39,714 nt of DNA, from contig JAPPKM010000175.1 of assembly GCA_028874315.1 (NCBI GenBank), positions 1 through 39,714 on the forward strand, read 5' to 3'. Every line of letters begins with the position of its first letter. Position 1 is the first letter of the stretch. Source of the stretch: Chloroflexota bacterium (GTDB taxonomy: Bacteria; Chloroflexota; UBA11872). The translations under genes and the position numbers were made by a program. The notes under the pieces were generated by a model. The model was given only the letters and a program-made list of their open reading frames with translations, had not been told where the DNA came from and did not search any database. Of this stretch, positions 25,127-32,950 are shown piece after piece.

Positions 25127-26617
25127 CTACGAACGGTCGCGAAGTTGAGGAAAAAGGATGACTTCCCGGATGTTGCTCGTGCCTGACAGGGCCATGACGA
25201 GCCGGTCAACGCCCAGACCCAGTCCGCCGGCGGGGGGCATGCCGTGTTCGAGCGCGAGCAGGAAGTCCTCGTCGACCGGCGTCGCGTCGGCCCCATGCCG
25301 CGCCGAGGCCTGCTCTTCCATTCGGGCGCGCTGTTCAATCGGATCGTTCAGCTCGGTGTATGCGTTGGCCAGTTCCATTCCGTTCACGAACACTTCAAAG
25401 CGTTCGATGTAGCGCGGATCGTCCGGACAGCGCTTGGCCAGCGGCGAGGTCTCGGCCGGATAGCGCTCCAGGACGGTGGGCTCGACGAGCGAAGGCTCGA
25501 CTAGTGTTTTCATCAGTTCATCCAGAAGCTTCGCGCGCGGCCACGACGGATCGACTGTGACGCCGTTTGATCTGGCGGCCTCGTGGAGCGCCGAAGCGCT
25601 AGCGTCTGCTTCGAGATCCAGACCGGCACTTGCCAGCAGCGCGTCACGGTACGTCAGTCGACGCCACGGTGGTGTGAAGTCCAAGGCGCCGCCGTCGAAT
25701 TGCACCCGAGTGGTCCCGTGGACAGCCTCGGCGGCGGTCGCGACCAGGCGCTGCGCGAGTTCGCGCATGTCAGCAAGGTCCCCAAAGGCCTGGTAGCACT
25801 CAAGCATCGTGAACTCGGGGCAGTGCGAACTGTCGATGCCCTCGTTACGGAAGTTTTTGCAAACCTCGTAGACGCGTTCGTAGCCGGCAACAAGCAGGCG
25901 CTTGAGATAGAGCTCGTCGGCGATACGAAGGTAGTAGTCGCGATTCAGCGCGGCGTACGAGGTGACGAATGGCTCTGCAGCCCCACCGCCGTAGACCGGC
26001 TGGAGCGTGGGAGTCTCGACTTCGAGAAAGCCATGGCTGTCGAGAACGCGCCGCAAGGCCGAGACTATGGCCGTTCTGGCTTCGAATCGGCGCCGAACGC
26101 TGTCGTTCGTAAGGATGTCGAGATACCGCTGCCGGAATCGGAGCTCCGGGTCTTGCAAGCCGTGCCACTTCTCAGGGAGCGGCCGCAGGGCTTTGGCCGC
26201 CACTTGCAGACGCTCGACTCTGACGCTCGGTTCGCCGGTTCGAGTGCGAAAGAGCGGTCCACCGGCCGAGACGAAGTCTCCAACGTCCAAGACATCGAGC
26301 GCGCCTTGATATACGTCCTTACCGAGGGCTTGCTGATTGAGGAAGAGTTGGACTTCGCCCGAGCCGTCGCGGAGCTTCGCAAAGGACGTTCGGCCCATGC
26401 GGCGGAGGCTGAGCAGCCGGCCTGCCACATCGACGTCGGGCGGCGGCTCGAAGTCGACCAGGCCGACGGCGTCGGCGGCGCTGTGGGTGCGTGGCGGCCT
26501 GGCGGGGTAGGCGGTTCCCTGGATTGCGTGAATCCGCTCGAGCTTTGCGCGCCGTGTCTCGAACAGCCGGTCGCTGGCCGCCGTAGCGGAAGGCTCGGCG
26601 CCGGTGTCGTCGCTCAG
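25127..26617 (-). CDS. lysS: Lysyl-tRNA synthetase, class II, probable CTG start
   Basis: LysRS charges tRNA-Lys. The OB-fold (about residues 55-150) includes VAGRLLSLRRMGRTSFAKLRDG. Motif 2 is YEVCKNFRNEGIDSSHCPEFTMLE and motif 3 is GLGLGVDRLVMALSGTSNIREV, each read across a few more residues than usual. The first standard start, GTG 26428, falls inside the OB-fold. The open frame upstream clearly encodes the missing N-terminus (ETRRAKLERIHAIQGTAYPARP). That extension has no ATG, GTG or TTG before its stop. CTG at 26617 overlaps the greA stop as CTGA, follows GGAG by 5 nt and yields (M)SDDTGAEPS and 496 residues, the normal length. CPEFT replaces the usual NPEFT. Confidence 0.9.
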   Translation of the reverse strand: MSDDTGAEPSATAASDRLFETRRAKLERIHAIQGTAYPARPPRTHSAADAVGLVDFEPPPDVDVAGRLLSLRRMGRTSFAKLRDGSGEVQLFLNQQALGKDVYQGALDVLDVGDFVSAGGPLFRTRTGEPSVRVERLQVAAKALRPLPEKWHGLQDPELRFRQRYLDILTNDSVRRRFEARTAIVSALRRVLDSHGFLEVETPTLQPVYGGGAAEPFVTSYAALNRDYYLRIADELYLKRLLVAGYERVYEVCKNFRNEGIDSSHCPEFTMLECYQAFGDLADMRELAQRLVATAAEAVHGTTRVQFDGGALDFTPPWRRLTYRDALLASAGLDLEADASASALHEAARSNGVTVDPSWPRAKLLDELMKTLVEPSLVEPTVLERYPAETSPLAKRCPDDPRYIERFEVFVNGMELANAYTELNDPIEQRARMEEQASARHGADATPVDEDFLLALEHGMPPAGGLGLGVDRLVMALSGTSNIREVILFPQLRDRS

Positions 26618-27069
26618 CTGATCTCCAGAATCTCGTGCATGTTCATGCCGCGCGGCGTCTTGACCGATACCGATTCACCGATTCTGCGTCCGACGAGGGC
26701 CTCGCCCAACGGAGATTCGTTTGAAATCTTGCCGTCCAACAGGTCGATCTCGTCGGTGCCGACGATGGTGTATTCGCGCTCGGCGCTGCCCGACCGCACA
26801 CGCACGGTGGAGCCGATGTTGACGGTGTCACCGGAGTGCACACTGACGACCTCAGCGTCCCGAAGGAGCCGTTCGAGCATCATGATCCGGCCTTCGATGA
26901 AGGCTTGCTCGTTGCGTACCTCGTCGGACTCATTGCCCTCGTTGAGTTCGCCGAACTCCTTGGCCTCGTGGATGCGCTTGATGATGCCGGGCCGCTGCAC
27001 GGTCTTCAGGTCGTCCAGTTCGGCCATCAGGCGTGTGCGGCCTTCCTCGGTCAGGAACTTTTTTGCCAC
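26614..27069 (-). CDS. greA: Transcription elongation factor GreA
   Basis: GreA enters the RNA polymerase secondary channel and stimulates cleavage of backtracked RNA. The 151-residue protein has the coiled-coil N-terminal domain (KKFLTEEGRTRLMAELDDLK; acidic tip GELNEGNESDEVRNEQ) and the C-terminal FKBP-like domain (GSTVRVR, YTIVGTDEID, ISNESPLGEALVGRRIGE). GTG 27069 gives MAKKFLTEEG, the classical start, preceded by GAAGGCGA; ATG 27105 would add 12 residues. It heads the greA-lysS-serS run, and its stop codon overlaps the probable lysS start. Confidence 0.93.
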   Translation of the reverse strand: MAKKFLTEEGRTRLMAELDDLKTVQRPGIIKRIHEAKEFGELNEGNESDEVRNEQAFIEGRIMMLERLLRDAEVVSVHSGDTVNIGSTVRVRSGSAEREYTIVGTDEIDLLDGKISNESPLGEALVGRRIGESVSVKTPRGMNMHEILEIS

Positions 27070-27144
27070 GTCGGTCGCCTTCGTGTCGTGGCGGTCGAGC
27101 CGCATGCGGGAGCAAGCGTGCGCGCCACCTGGGGGGGCTGACGA

Positions 27145-27173
27145 ATTATAAGGGAGGGCGCGGCTAACCGTCC
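27145..27173 (-). promoter_or_regulatory. Predicted promoter for the greA-lysS-serS operon
   Basis: A perfect -10 element TATAAT (27150-27145 on the minus strand) stands 75 bp before the greA GTG, in otherwise very GC-rich DNA just past the HyuA-type gene's stop. The -35 region at about 27168-27173 (GGACGG) is a poor match, so the promoter may rely on the -10 or on an activator. Confidence 0.4.
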
Positions 27174-29161
27174 GGCCGACCGATTCCGGTGAAGGTGAAT
27201 CGTGTTTCCATGAGGTAACCGCCTTCGTCCGGATCTTCGCTGGCGGCGTCCCAGCTGTGCTCGTCGTGAGTGACCAGTGGCCGGGTGACGCCGGCGGCGA
27301 GCGCGCGTGACTTCGCCAGGTCCGGGCCGGCCTGATCGATGTAACTTCGAGCAGCCGCGATTGAGGCGAAGCGGCGGCGTTCGATTGGACCATGAACGAC
27401 ATAGCCGGTGACGCCGGAGCGCGCATAGAGGGGCCGCAAAAGAAACTCGACCTGCTCGATGACCTGGCTGGCGGCCGCGCCAACCGCGCTGGCCACGCCG
27501 GCAAGCTCGGGCACCTGGCACTCGGCGTGGAGACGCTCGGCCACTTTGGGTAGCCATGCCTCGGCCGGTGCGCCAAGGGCCACAATGGGGTCGGTGATCT
27601 CCAGTCGCACGTCCAGCGGGTCGCGACGGTGGGAGCGCGAGAGTGAGCGGTCGAGAAGGAAGCGACCGAGCCGCTCCTCGGACTCGGCGGCGCGGTGATC
27701 GAATTCGCCGATGGCTCGCCGCAGGATCCCGTCGCCGAGGTGGTGAACCACAAGCTCGTGGGTTCGAGCGAGGAAGGTGTCGAGGTCGGTCCGGCTCTCG
27801 CGGGCTGCGACGCGACAGGCTCGAGTGGCCGTTTCGATGTCAAAGTCCTGAAAGTCGCCGCGGGCGTGAAGGATGTCGGTGGGGGTGAGACCGATGCGTC
27901 GGATGAGACCGCGGGCGATGAGGGAGCGAAGGTTGAGCAAGCGGGCGTCGGCCAGGCCGACACGACGGGCGAGGGTCGTTACGTCGAGCGGGCCTTCGCG
28001 AAGGGCATCGCAGACGTCTTGCTCGGCCGAGGCGCGCACCGCGTGCTCGGCGGCGCCGCCGACTGCCAGGAATTCCCAGACGGGGACGAGGCGATGGGTG
28101 AGGTTGTCGCCATCGATGCGGGCGATGGCCTCGGCGACTGAGGGTTCGACGGCCGCGGCGGCGGATAGGGGTTCGACGCGCTGGGGGCCGACGCTGAGGT
28201 CCAGGGGGTCAGCCAAGATGCGGCTGTCGCCGCCGATGCCGAATGAGCGAACGTCGGCGGCGCGGACGGCGGTGCGCCAGGCGCCAATGGCGGCGCCCTG
28301 GTCGCTGACCTTGGGCCGGCCGTCGCGTAGCAGGGCGACGTCGGTGGTGGTTCCACCCATGTCGACCACGAGGGCGGAGGCGCGCCCAGTGAGGCGTTGG
28401 GCGCCGACGGCGCTGGCGGCGGGGCCCGAAAGGAGGGTTTCGACGGGGCGGGCCGTGGCATCGGTCAGGGGCATAACGGCGCCGTCGCCGCGGACGACGG
28501 TGATGGGCGCGGCGATGCCGCTCTGGGCGACGCTGTGACCAATGGCGGCGAGGAGCCGTTCGACGTGGGGGATGAGGCGGGCGTTGAGGACGGCGGTGGT
28601 GGCGCGGCGGACTGAATCCAGTGAGCGTCCGATGGTTCCACCGCAGACGACGGGGCGGTCGGTGTACTCGGCGACGATCTGGGCAGCCCGGATCTCGTGC
28701 TCGGGGTTGCGGACGGCGAGGTAGCTGGAGACGGCGAAGGCGTCGACGTGGTCGCGCTGGCGCTCGACGGCGCGGTGGAGGGCCTCTTCGTCAAGCGGCG
28801 AGCGTTCCTCGCCGAAGACATCGTGGCGGCCGGGGATGAACTCAAGCGCGGCGGCGTGGATGCGGTGGGTGAGGCCGTAGCGGCGGAGCATGGACTCGTC
28901 GTAGCCGACGAGGAGGGCGCAGACGCGGCCGCCGAGGCCTTCGATGGCAGCGTTGGTGGCAAGCGTGGTGGAGAGGGTGACGAGGCCGATCTGACCCGGG
29001 GCAACGCCCTGGAGGCCGTTGATGGCGGCCGAGATTCCGAGGGCGAGGTTGGCGTGGGTGGTCGGAGACTTGTGCCAGGCGACGACGTTGCCGGAGGCGG
29101 GATCGAGGACCACGGCGTCGGTGTGGGTGCCGCCGGTGTCAATGCCGAGGATGAGGGACAT
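27164..29161 (-). CDS. Hydantoinase/oxoprolinase family protein with wHTH-like insert (solo)
   Basis: This 665-residue protein belongs to the HyuA-type ASKHA ATPases but to a different branch from the gene at 17.9 kb. It has LILGIDTGGTHTDAVVL, TLSTTLATNAAIEG, ETLLSGPAASAVGAQRL and VVDMGGTTTDVALL, then SFGIGGDSRI. Residues of about 395-455 look like a small winged-helix segment (EQDVCDALREGPLDVTTLARRVG) and lead into GLTPTDILHARGDF, a pattern known in archaeal and clostridial members. ATG 29161 starts directly before the phosphate loop; the frame continues upstream but looks non-coding. No HyuB partner is adjacent. The substrate is unknown. Confidence 0.82.
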   Translation of the reverse strand: MSLILGIDTGGTHTDAVVLDPASGNVVAWHKSPTTHANLALGISAAINGLQGVAPGQIGLVTLSTTLATNAAIEGLGGRVCALLVGYDESMLRRYGLTHRIHAAALEFIPGRHDVFGEERSPLDEEALHRAVERQRDHVDAFAVSSYLAVRNPEHEIRAAQIVAEYTDRPVVCGGTIGRSLDSVRRATTAVLNARLIPHVERLLAAIGHSVAQSGIAAPITVVRGDGAVMPLTDATARPVETLLSGPAASAVGAQRLTGRASALVVDMGGTTTDVALLRDGRPKVSDQGAAIGAWRTAVRAADVRSFGIGGDSRILADPLDLSVGPQRVEPLSAAAAVEPSVAEAIARIDGDNLTHRLVPVWEFLAVGGAAEHAVRASAEQDVCDALREGPLDVTTLARRVGLADARLLNLRSLIARGLIRRIGLTPTDILHARGDFQDFDIETATRACRVAARESRTDLDTFLARTHELVVHHLGDGILRRAIGEFDHRAAESEERLGRFLLDRSLSRSHRRDPLDVRLEITDPIVALGAPAEAWLPKVAERLHAECQVPELAGVASAVGAAASQVIEQVEFLLRPLYARSGVTGYVVHGPIERRRFASIAAARSYIDQAGPDLAKSRALAAGVTRPLVTHDEHSWDAASEDPDEGGYLMETRFTFTGIGRPDG

Positions 29162-29264
29162 GGGGTGATGTTCGCGCGGATTCCCGGATTGGGGAAGGAA
29201 GAGATCGGAGACGCGTGAGCGCTGAGCGATTGAAGGCGATGGAGCGACGATAGAGCGGCTGAAC

Positions 29265-29978
29265 TCAGCCCACGTCGTCGTCGAGGTCGAAGATGAGGAG
29301 GTGGTAGTTGTCGGGGTCGTGGGTTTCGGGGCGGCGGGGGAGTTCGAGGGCGGGTATGGCTTGCATGAGGTCGACGGCGAAGTGGATGTCCGAGGGATCG
29401 AGCAGGAAGTACTCGGAGAGGCCGCTGGCTCGGTCGCGAGTGACTTCGACGGCGTTGCGCATGGCCTGGACGGAGACAATGCGACTAAAGCGGATGCGAA
29501 AGGTTCGTTCTCCGCTGAAGTACACGTGCTTGGTTGTGATGGCCATGGTCCCCACGCCGCGGTCGACGACTTCGTCGCGTTCCACGGGGGTTCCACGTGA
29601 CTGACCGAGGCGGACGGAGACGCCGCGGGCGACACGGACGCTGGTGCCGGCGGAGCGTCCGACGATCTCGCGCCTGACGCGTTGTTCGGCGTAGCCGACG
29701 TTGGGAAACACGTAGAGCAAGTACTCGCTTTTCAGGAATTTGAATGGGAGCGGCTGGTATTGGGACCAGTCAACTTGCGGGAGTTTGTTGTCGTCCAGGA
29801 TTGAGATGATGTTGTCGCGGCGCTGGCGTTCAAGGCGCTGGGCGCGCCGCTCGGCTTCGCGCTGGCGCTGCTGGATGGCCAGCTTTTGCTGTTTTTCCTG
29901 CTCGCGGGCCTGGCGCTTTTCTTCCTGGCGTTCCTGATGGTCGGCCAGGGTGTCGCGGATCCAACCGATGGGGGGCAC
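29265..29978 (-). CDS. Coiled-coil protein with PH-like domain
   Basis: The 237-residue soluble protein starts PPIGWIRDTLADHQ and continues as a highly charged coiled coil rich in Glu, Arg and Gln (about 10-60). From about 75 on it reads as a beta-rich domain, with GVGTMAITTKHVYFSGERTFRIRFSRIVSV in the middle and a closing helix SDIHFAVDLMQAI. This strand order resembles bacterial PH-like/GRAM-type domains, but no specific family is claimed. The start is GTG 29978 with AGGAAAGG upstream; an ATG at 30041 would add 21 basic residues. It lies between the solo HyuA-type gene and a toxin-antitoxin pair. Function unknown. Confidence 0.7.
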   Translation of the reverse strand: MPPIGWIRDTLADHQERQEEKRQAREQEKQQKLAIQQRQREAERRAQRLERQRRDNIISILDDNKLPQVDWSQYQPLPFKFLKSEYLLYVFPNVGYAEQRVRREIVGRSAGTSVRVARGVSVRLGQSRGTPVERDEVVDRGVGTMAITTKHVYFSGERTFRIRFSRIVSVQAMRNAVEVTRDRASGLSEYFLLDPSDIHFAVDLMQAIPALELPRRPETHDPDNYHLLIFDLDDDVG

Positions 29979-30115
29979 GCGACGTGCCTTTCCTGATCTT
30001 GGGGTGATTCTCGTGAGTCGGCAGCGTAGCACCGGGTGCATTGCAGTTCGGCGACGCGGCCGAGGAGCCCGCGCACTTGTCGCCCTCGGGGCCGGATGCA
30101 GGCGGTTGCCTGTAA

Positions 30116-30541
30116 CTAGAGGGGGTTGCGCCAGCGCAGACCGGGGAAGCGGCTGAAGTCAGTGTCATTGGAGTGGACTTCAGCCTGGTATTCGATGGCG
30201 AGGGCGGCGATGTGGGCGTCGGTGGCCAGATTGCCTGCGACGCCGGCGGCCTCCAGGGCTGAGCGCATGAGAGCGGCGTGCTGCCGGCCCGGGTTCAAGG
30301 GCGAGACATGGGGTGCGCGGAACCACTCGTCGACGTAGTCCATCGCTTGCGTGAGCGTTGCAGGGTGCTCACGCAGGCTGGGGTGAGTGAGCAAGCGCAC
30401 GAAGCCGGTTGTGACCACCCACGGGATGCCAATGCGTTCTGTCCCGTTGAGCAGCCTCTCCCACCAACGGCGGGCGGGGTGGTGGAGGGACGTTCCGTCG
30501 TTGTAGGCGTAGAGCAGCAGGTTGACGTCGGGGACAATCAC
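30116..30541 (-). CDS. vapC: PIN-domain ribonuclease toxin (VapC type)
   Basis: VapC toxins cleave RNA through a Mg2+-binding PIN fold. The 141-residue protein shows the acidic residues in the expected order: Asp5 in MIVPDVNLLLYAYN, Glu33 or a nearby acidic residue after the first helix pair, Asp106 in LATDAHIAALAIEY and Asp in SNDTDFSRFPGLRWRNP. The ending is typical of the family. Its ATG at 30541 overlaps the antitoxin stop by 4 bp, the classic vapBC arrangement. The RNA target cannot be predicted. Confidence 0.88.
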   Translation of the reverse strand: MIVPDVNLLLYAYNDGTSLHHPARRWWERLLNGTERIGIPWVVTTGFVRLLTHPSLREHPATLTQAMDYVDEWFRAPHVSPLNPGRQHAALMRSALEAAGVAGNLATDAHIAALAIEYQAEVHSNDTDFSRFPGLRWRNPL

Positions 30542-30816
30542 TCCCGGTGCTCTTCCAGCAACTTTCGATGCTCTTCCAGGAAGTCCTCCACCTCGAGCTG
30601 GTCATTGAGCTGGTTGAGTTTCAGGGGGTCGATCCCAGGCCGGAATCCGCCGCGGAGCGGTCGGACGCGAAAGACTGGCCGATCTTCCGGGGCTTCAGGC
30701 GCCAGGCCGCGGCGCAGGGTGTCGTTGACGACCTGCTTGAATGGGACGTCCAGCAGCTTGGCCTGCTGCTTGAGGGCGTCGGCGAGGTCGTCGTCGAGAG
30801 TGAGGGTGGTTCGCAT
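30538..30816 (-). CDS. vapB: Ribbon-helix-helix antitoxin (VapB type)
   Basis: The antitoxin binds and inhibits the PIN toxin and represses its own operon. The 92-residue protein has an N-terminal ribbon-helix-helix (MRTTLTLDDDLADALKQQAK, then KQVVNDTLRRGL). A Pro/Arg-rich linker follows, and then an acidic helical tail (LEVEDFLEEHRKLLEEHRE) that should contact the toxin. The predicted -10 element ends only 6 bp before ATG 30816. Transcription would begin at the start codon and the mRNA would be leaderless; no ribosome binding site is present. Confidence 0.88.
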   Translation of the reverse strand: MRTTLTLDDDLADALKQQAKLLDVPFKQVVNDTLRRGLAPEAPEDRPVFRVRPLRGGFRPGIDPLKLNQLNDQLEVEDFLEEHRKLLEEHRE

Positions 30817-30822
30817 GGAGGC

Positions 30823-30851
30823 ATCAAAGCATCACCAGGCGGTGATGTCAA
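30823..30851 (-). promoter_or_regulatory. vapBC promoter with embedded inverted-repeat operator
   Basis: On the minus strand TTGACA (30851-30846), a 17-bp spacer and TTTGAT (30828-30823) form a strong -35 and fair -10. Inside the spacer is a perfect inverted repeat CATCACC-N4-GGTGATG (30830-30847). Its position between -35 and -10 is ideal for autorepression by the ribbon-helix-helix antitoxin. Confidence 0.75.
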
Positions 30852-30909
30852 GGTGCCCCTCAGTCTTGGGAGGTGAGGGAGCTCCAGTCAGTTCGTCGCT
30901 AGCCTGGCG

Positions 30910-31230
30910 TTACTTCCACTCGTCGTCGGGGGGCCAGATGTTGGTGGCGCCGAGGCCGGCGCCCTGGAGGCCGGAATCTTCGGTCCAGTCGGCAGTGGCG
31001 TCGCGCCATTTGATGAAGTGGGGGGCCTGGGTGTGGGCCTTGAAGGCGTCTTCGTCGACATAGATTTCGTAGAGCCAGATGCGGTTGGGATCGTTGGCGT
31101 CCTGGATGACGTCGAACTGGAGGCAACCCGGCTCGTCGTTCACTGAGCCGCGCGCGTCGCCGATCATCTCTTCGATGAAGCGGTCCTTGTAGCCGTCCTT
31201 GATCTGGATGGGGGCGATGATCACGAACAT
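30910..31230 (-). CDS. ABM-domain (antibiotic biosynthesis monooxygenase-like) protein
   Basis: The 106-residue protein has the dimeric alpha-beta barrel pattern of the ABM/YgiN family: MFVIIAPIQIKDGYKDRFIEEM, NDEPGCLQFDVIQDANDPNRIWLYEIY and DEDAFKAHTQAPHFIKW, each read in sections. Members include quinol monooxygenases and small heme or aromatic oxygenases, but many have no known role. Start ATG 31230 follows AGGAGTCCCGC at good spacing. The upstream continuation of the frame is not protein-like. It stands alone, between the TA pair and the Yip1-like genes. Confidence 0.85.
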   Translation of the reverse strand: MFVIIAPIQIKDGYKDRFIEEMIGDARGSVNDEPGCLQFDVIQDANDPNRIWLYEIYVDEDAFKAHTQAPHFIKWRDATADWTEDSGLQGAGLGATNIWPPDDEWK

Positions 31231-31402
31231 GCGGGACTCCTGTTCACGGGACGCGGCACGGGGCCGCCAGGGAATCGTACAAGCAGTGGTCAGCGAAGAG
31301 GCGACGACGTCGGTGCGTAGCGCGCGGTTCAGGGGACGGGCGGCCACGAGGGCTGCCGCTTCGCAGGCCGGCCTCGGCGGCTTGGCGGGGAACTTGCAGG
31401 TG

Positions 31403-32299
31403 CTAGGTAGCGCCGGCGGCGGCGAACGGATGGAGAATCGATACGGAAAGGTAGTACAGGAGACCGTCGGTCAAGCCAAGGAATCCGAGGTTGAAGTCGA
31501 ATCTGTAGGCAATGTCTTCCGCCGAAAGCGCGGCGGACTTGAAGCCCGGCGGGTAGAGGGCGTAAAGACCCACGGCCTCGCGTCCGGCGACAGCGCTGAT
31601 CAGCACGACGACCGCTCCAAAGAGCGCCGCGATCAATAGACCCGCGGAAAGGAGCGCAAGCAACGTTCGCGCGCTGCTGAGTCGTAACACCTCGCGCATG
31701 GCGAGGAAGGATCCGGCGAGCACCCAGGCGTTGATCACGCCAGTTGACCAGGACCCGGGGAGCTGGACGGAATCACCGGGGACTTCCACGGGGATCAGCG
31801 CGGTGACGCTGGCGAGCACGTTGCTGAGGGGGATCAACACGGGAGCGACGAGGATTGGCGCCTGAGCGAGGGCCAGCGCTCGCGCGATGTTCCGGAACGA
31901 TGGGGGCTGGCCCTCGCGAGGCCTCCAGCGAGTTCCGATCGACCACAACAGAAATGTCCAGGTCAGCCAGGCTGCGAGTTGCGTGATGGCGGGGACCAGG
32001 AACAACACCGGCAGCTGAAGGATCGGGGCCCGAGGGGCCGGATTGTCTGCTGAAGCAGACGGGAAGATGCTGGAGTAGGAAGAGCTGACCTCCAACAGCC
32101 CGGCAAAAAGAGCCGTGATAAGGATGACCTTGAGCGCCTGGCGACCACCTACCCCATGCCTGGCGATATCGCTATACAGGGATCGATCCAGGCGCAAGGC
32201 CCGGCGGATGCGGACATCAATGTCGTTCGCCGGGCTGGACTGCACTTCAGTCGGCCAGTCGGGCGCCTGACGAAGCTGGGACGCTACTACCGCCTGCAT
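31403..32299 (-). CDS. Yip1-like membrane protein, copy 3
   Basis: The 298-residue protein has an N-terminal amphipathic segment VRIRRALRLDRSLYSDIARHG followed by about five or six hydrophobic helices. FRNIARALALAQAPILVAP and LAMREVLRLSSARTLLAL lie between helices. The two preceding genes have the same motifs at the same positions, which marks three tandem paralogues. The layout resembles bacterial Yip1/YIP1-domain (DUF1282-type) integral membrane proteins of unknown function. Start ATG 32299 is 12 bp after the preceding gene, so one operon is likely. Confidence 0.68.
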   Translation of the reverse strand: MQAVVASQLRQAPDWPTEVQSSPANDIDVRIRRALRLDRSLYSDIARHGVGGRQALKVILITALFAGLLEVSSSYSSIFPSASADNPAPRAPILQLPVLFLVPAITQLAAWLTWTFLLWSIGTRWRPREGQPPSFRNIARALALAQAPILVAPVLIPLSNVLASVTALIPVEVPGDSVQLPGSWSTGVINAWVLAGSFLAMREVLRLSSARTLLALLSAGLLIAALFGAVVVLISAVAGREAVGLYALYPPGFKSAALSAEDIAYRFDFNLGFLGLTDGLLYYLSVSILHPFAAAGAT

Positions 32300-32311
32300 T
32301 GATAGTCGGCA

Positions 32312-32950
32312 TCACCATCCCAGTCCGCCCGAGAGGCTCGTCACGTCACTGATTCCGAAGACCGCTAGCAGGCGGAAGCTCCCTACGAGGAGCGCGGCGT
32401 AGGCTGCCGCGCCGAAGAGCAACGTCACGACTGTCCGCTTACCGCTAAGTCCCAGCGCCTCGCGCAGCGCGGTGGAAGTGGCCAGCAGCAGACACATCCT
32501 CGCAATGAACCAGACTCCGCCACGATAGGGCGTGGGGAGCGCTACCAACACACCCAGCAGGTTGGGCGCCTGGGCGAAGGCCAGCGCACGGGCCACGGGC
32601 CAGAAGCCCCTGGGCCTGTTGCCGCCCGTCGCCAGGCGAGCGCCGATCGCCCAGGCCAGGGCGGATCCCCCGATCCAGGCAATGAGCGTCACCAGCGGCT
32701 CAAGGATTATCCCCACCAGGAGTCCAGTGATCGGAGACCCCGCGAGCAGCGATCCCAGGCACGTCGCGATACCGAAACCCAGGGCGGCCGTCAGGACGAC
32801 AGTGATCGCCGCGCGATTGCCGCCGCCCGTGGTGGCAGCTTCGCGATAGGGCGCCGGCGCGAGCAAAGCCGCGTCGCGTAGCTTGAGCAGGAGCGGCCGG
32901 CCCGTATCAGGGCGGTCTCGTTTGGACGCCATATCTACCGGCTGTGCCAT
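32312..32950 (-). CDS. Yip1-like membrane protein, copy 2
   Basis: The 212-residue protein is the shortest of the three paralogues. The N-terminal segment KLRDAALLAPAPYREAAT corresponds to RALRLDxxLYxxIA of its neighbours but is degenerate. The motifs FWPVARALAFAQAPNLLGVL and TALREALGLSGKRTVVTLL are conserved. About five membrane helices are seen. It lacks about 70 residues between the mid helices relative to the others. Its ATG at 32950 shares one base with the stop of copy 1 (TGATG), so it is translationally coupled. Function unknown. Confidence 0.68.
   Translation of the reverse strand: MAQPVDMASKRDRPDTGRPLLLKLRDAALLAPAPYREAATTGGGNRAAITVVLTAALGFGIATCLGSLLAGSPITGLLVGIILEPLVTLIAWIGGSALAWAIGARLATGGNRPRGFWPVARALAFAQAPNLLGVLVALPTPYRGGVWFIARMCLLLATSTALREALGLSGKRTVVTLLFGAAAYAALLVGSFRLLAVFGISDVTSLSGGLGW

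Noticed and set aside
27070-27963. Upstream continuation of the greA frame (about 300 codons)
   Set aside because: It runs through the HyuA-type gene in another frame and is Ser/Pro/Ala-rich low complexity. The GreA start GTG 27069 with a ribosome binding site fits the family.
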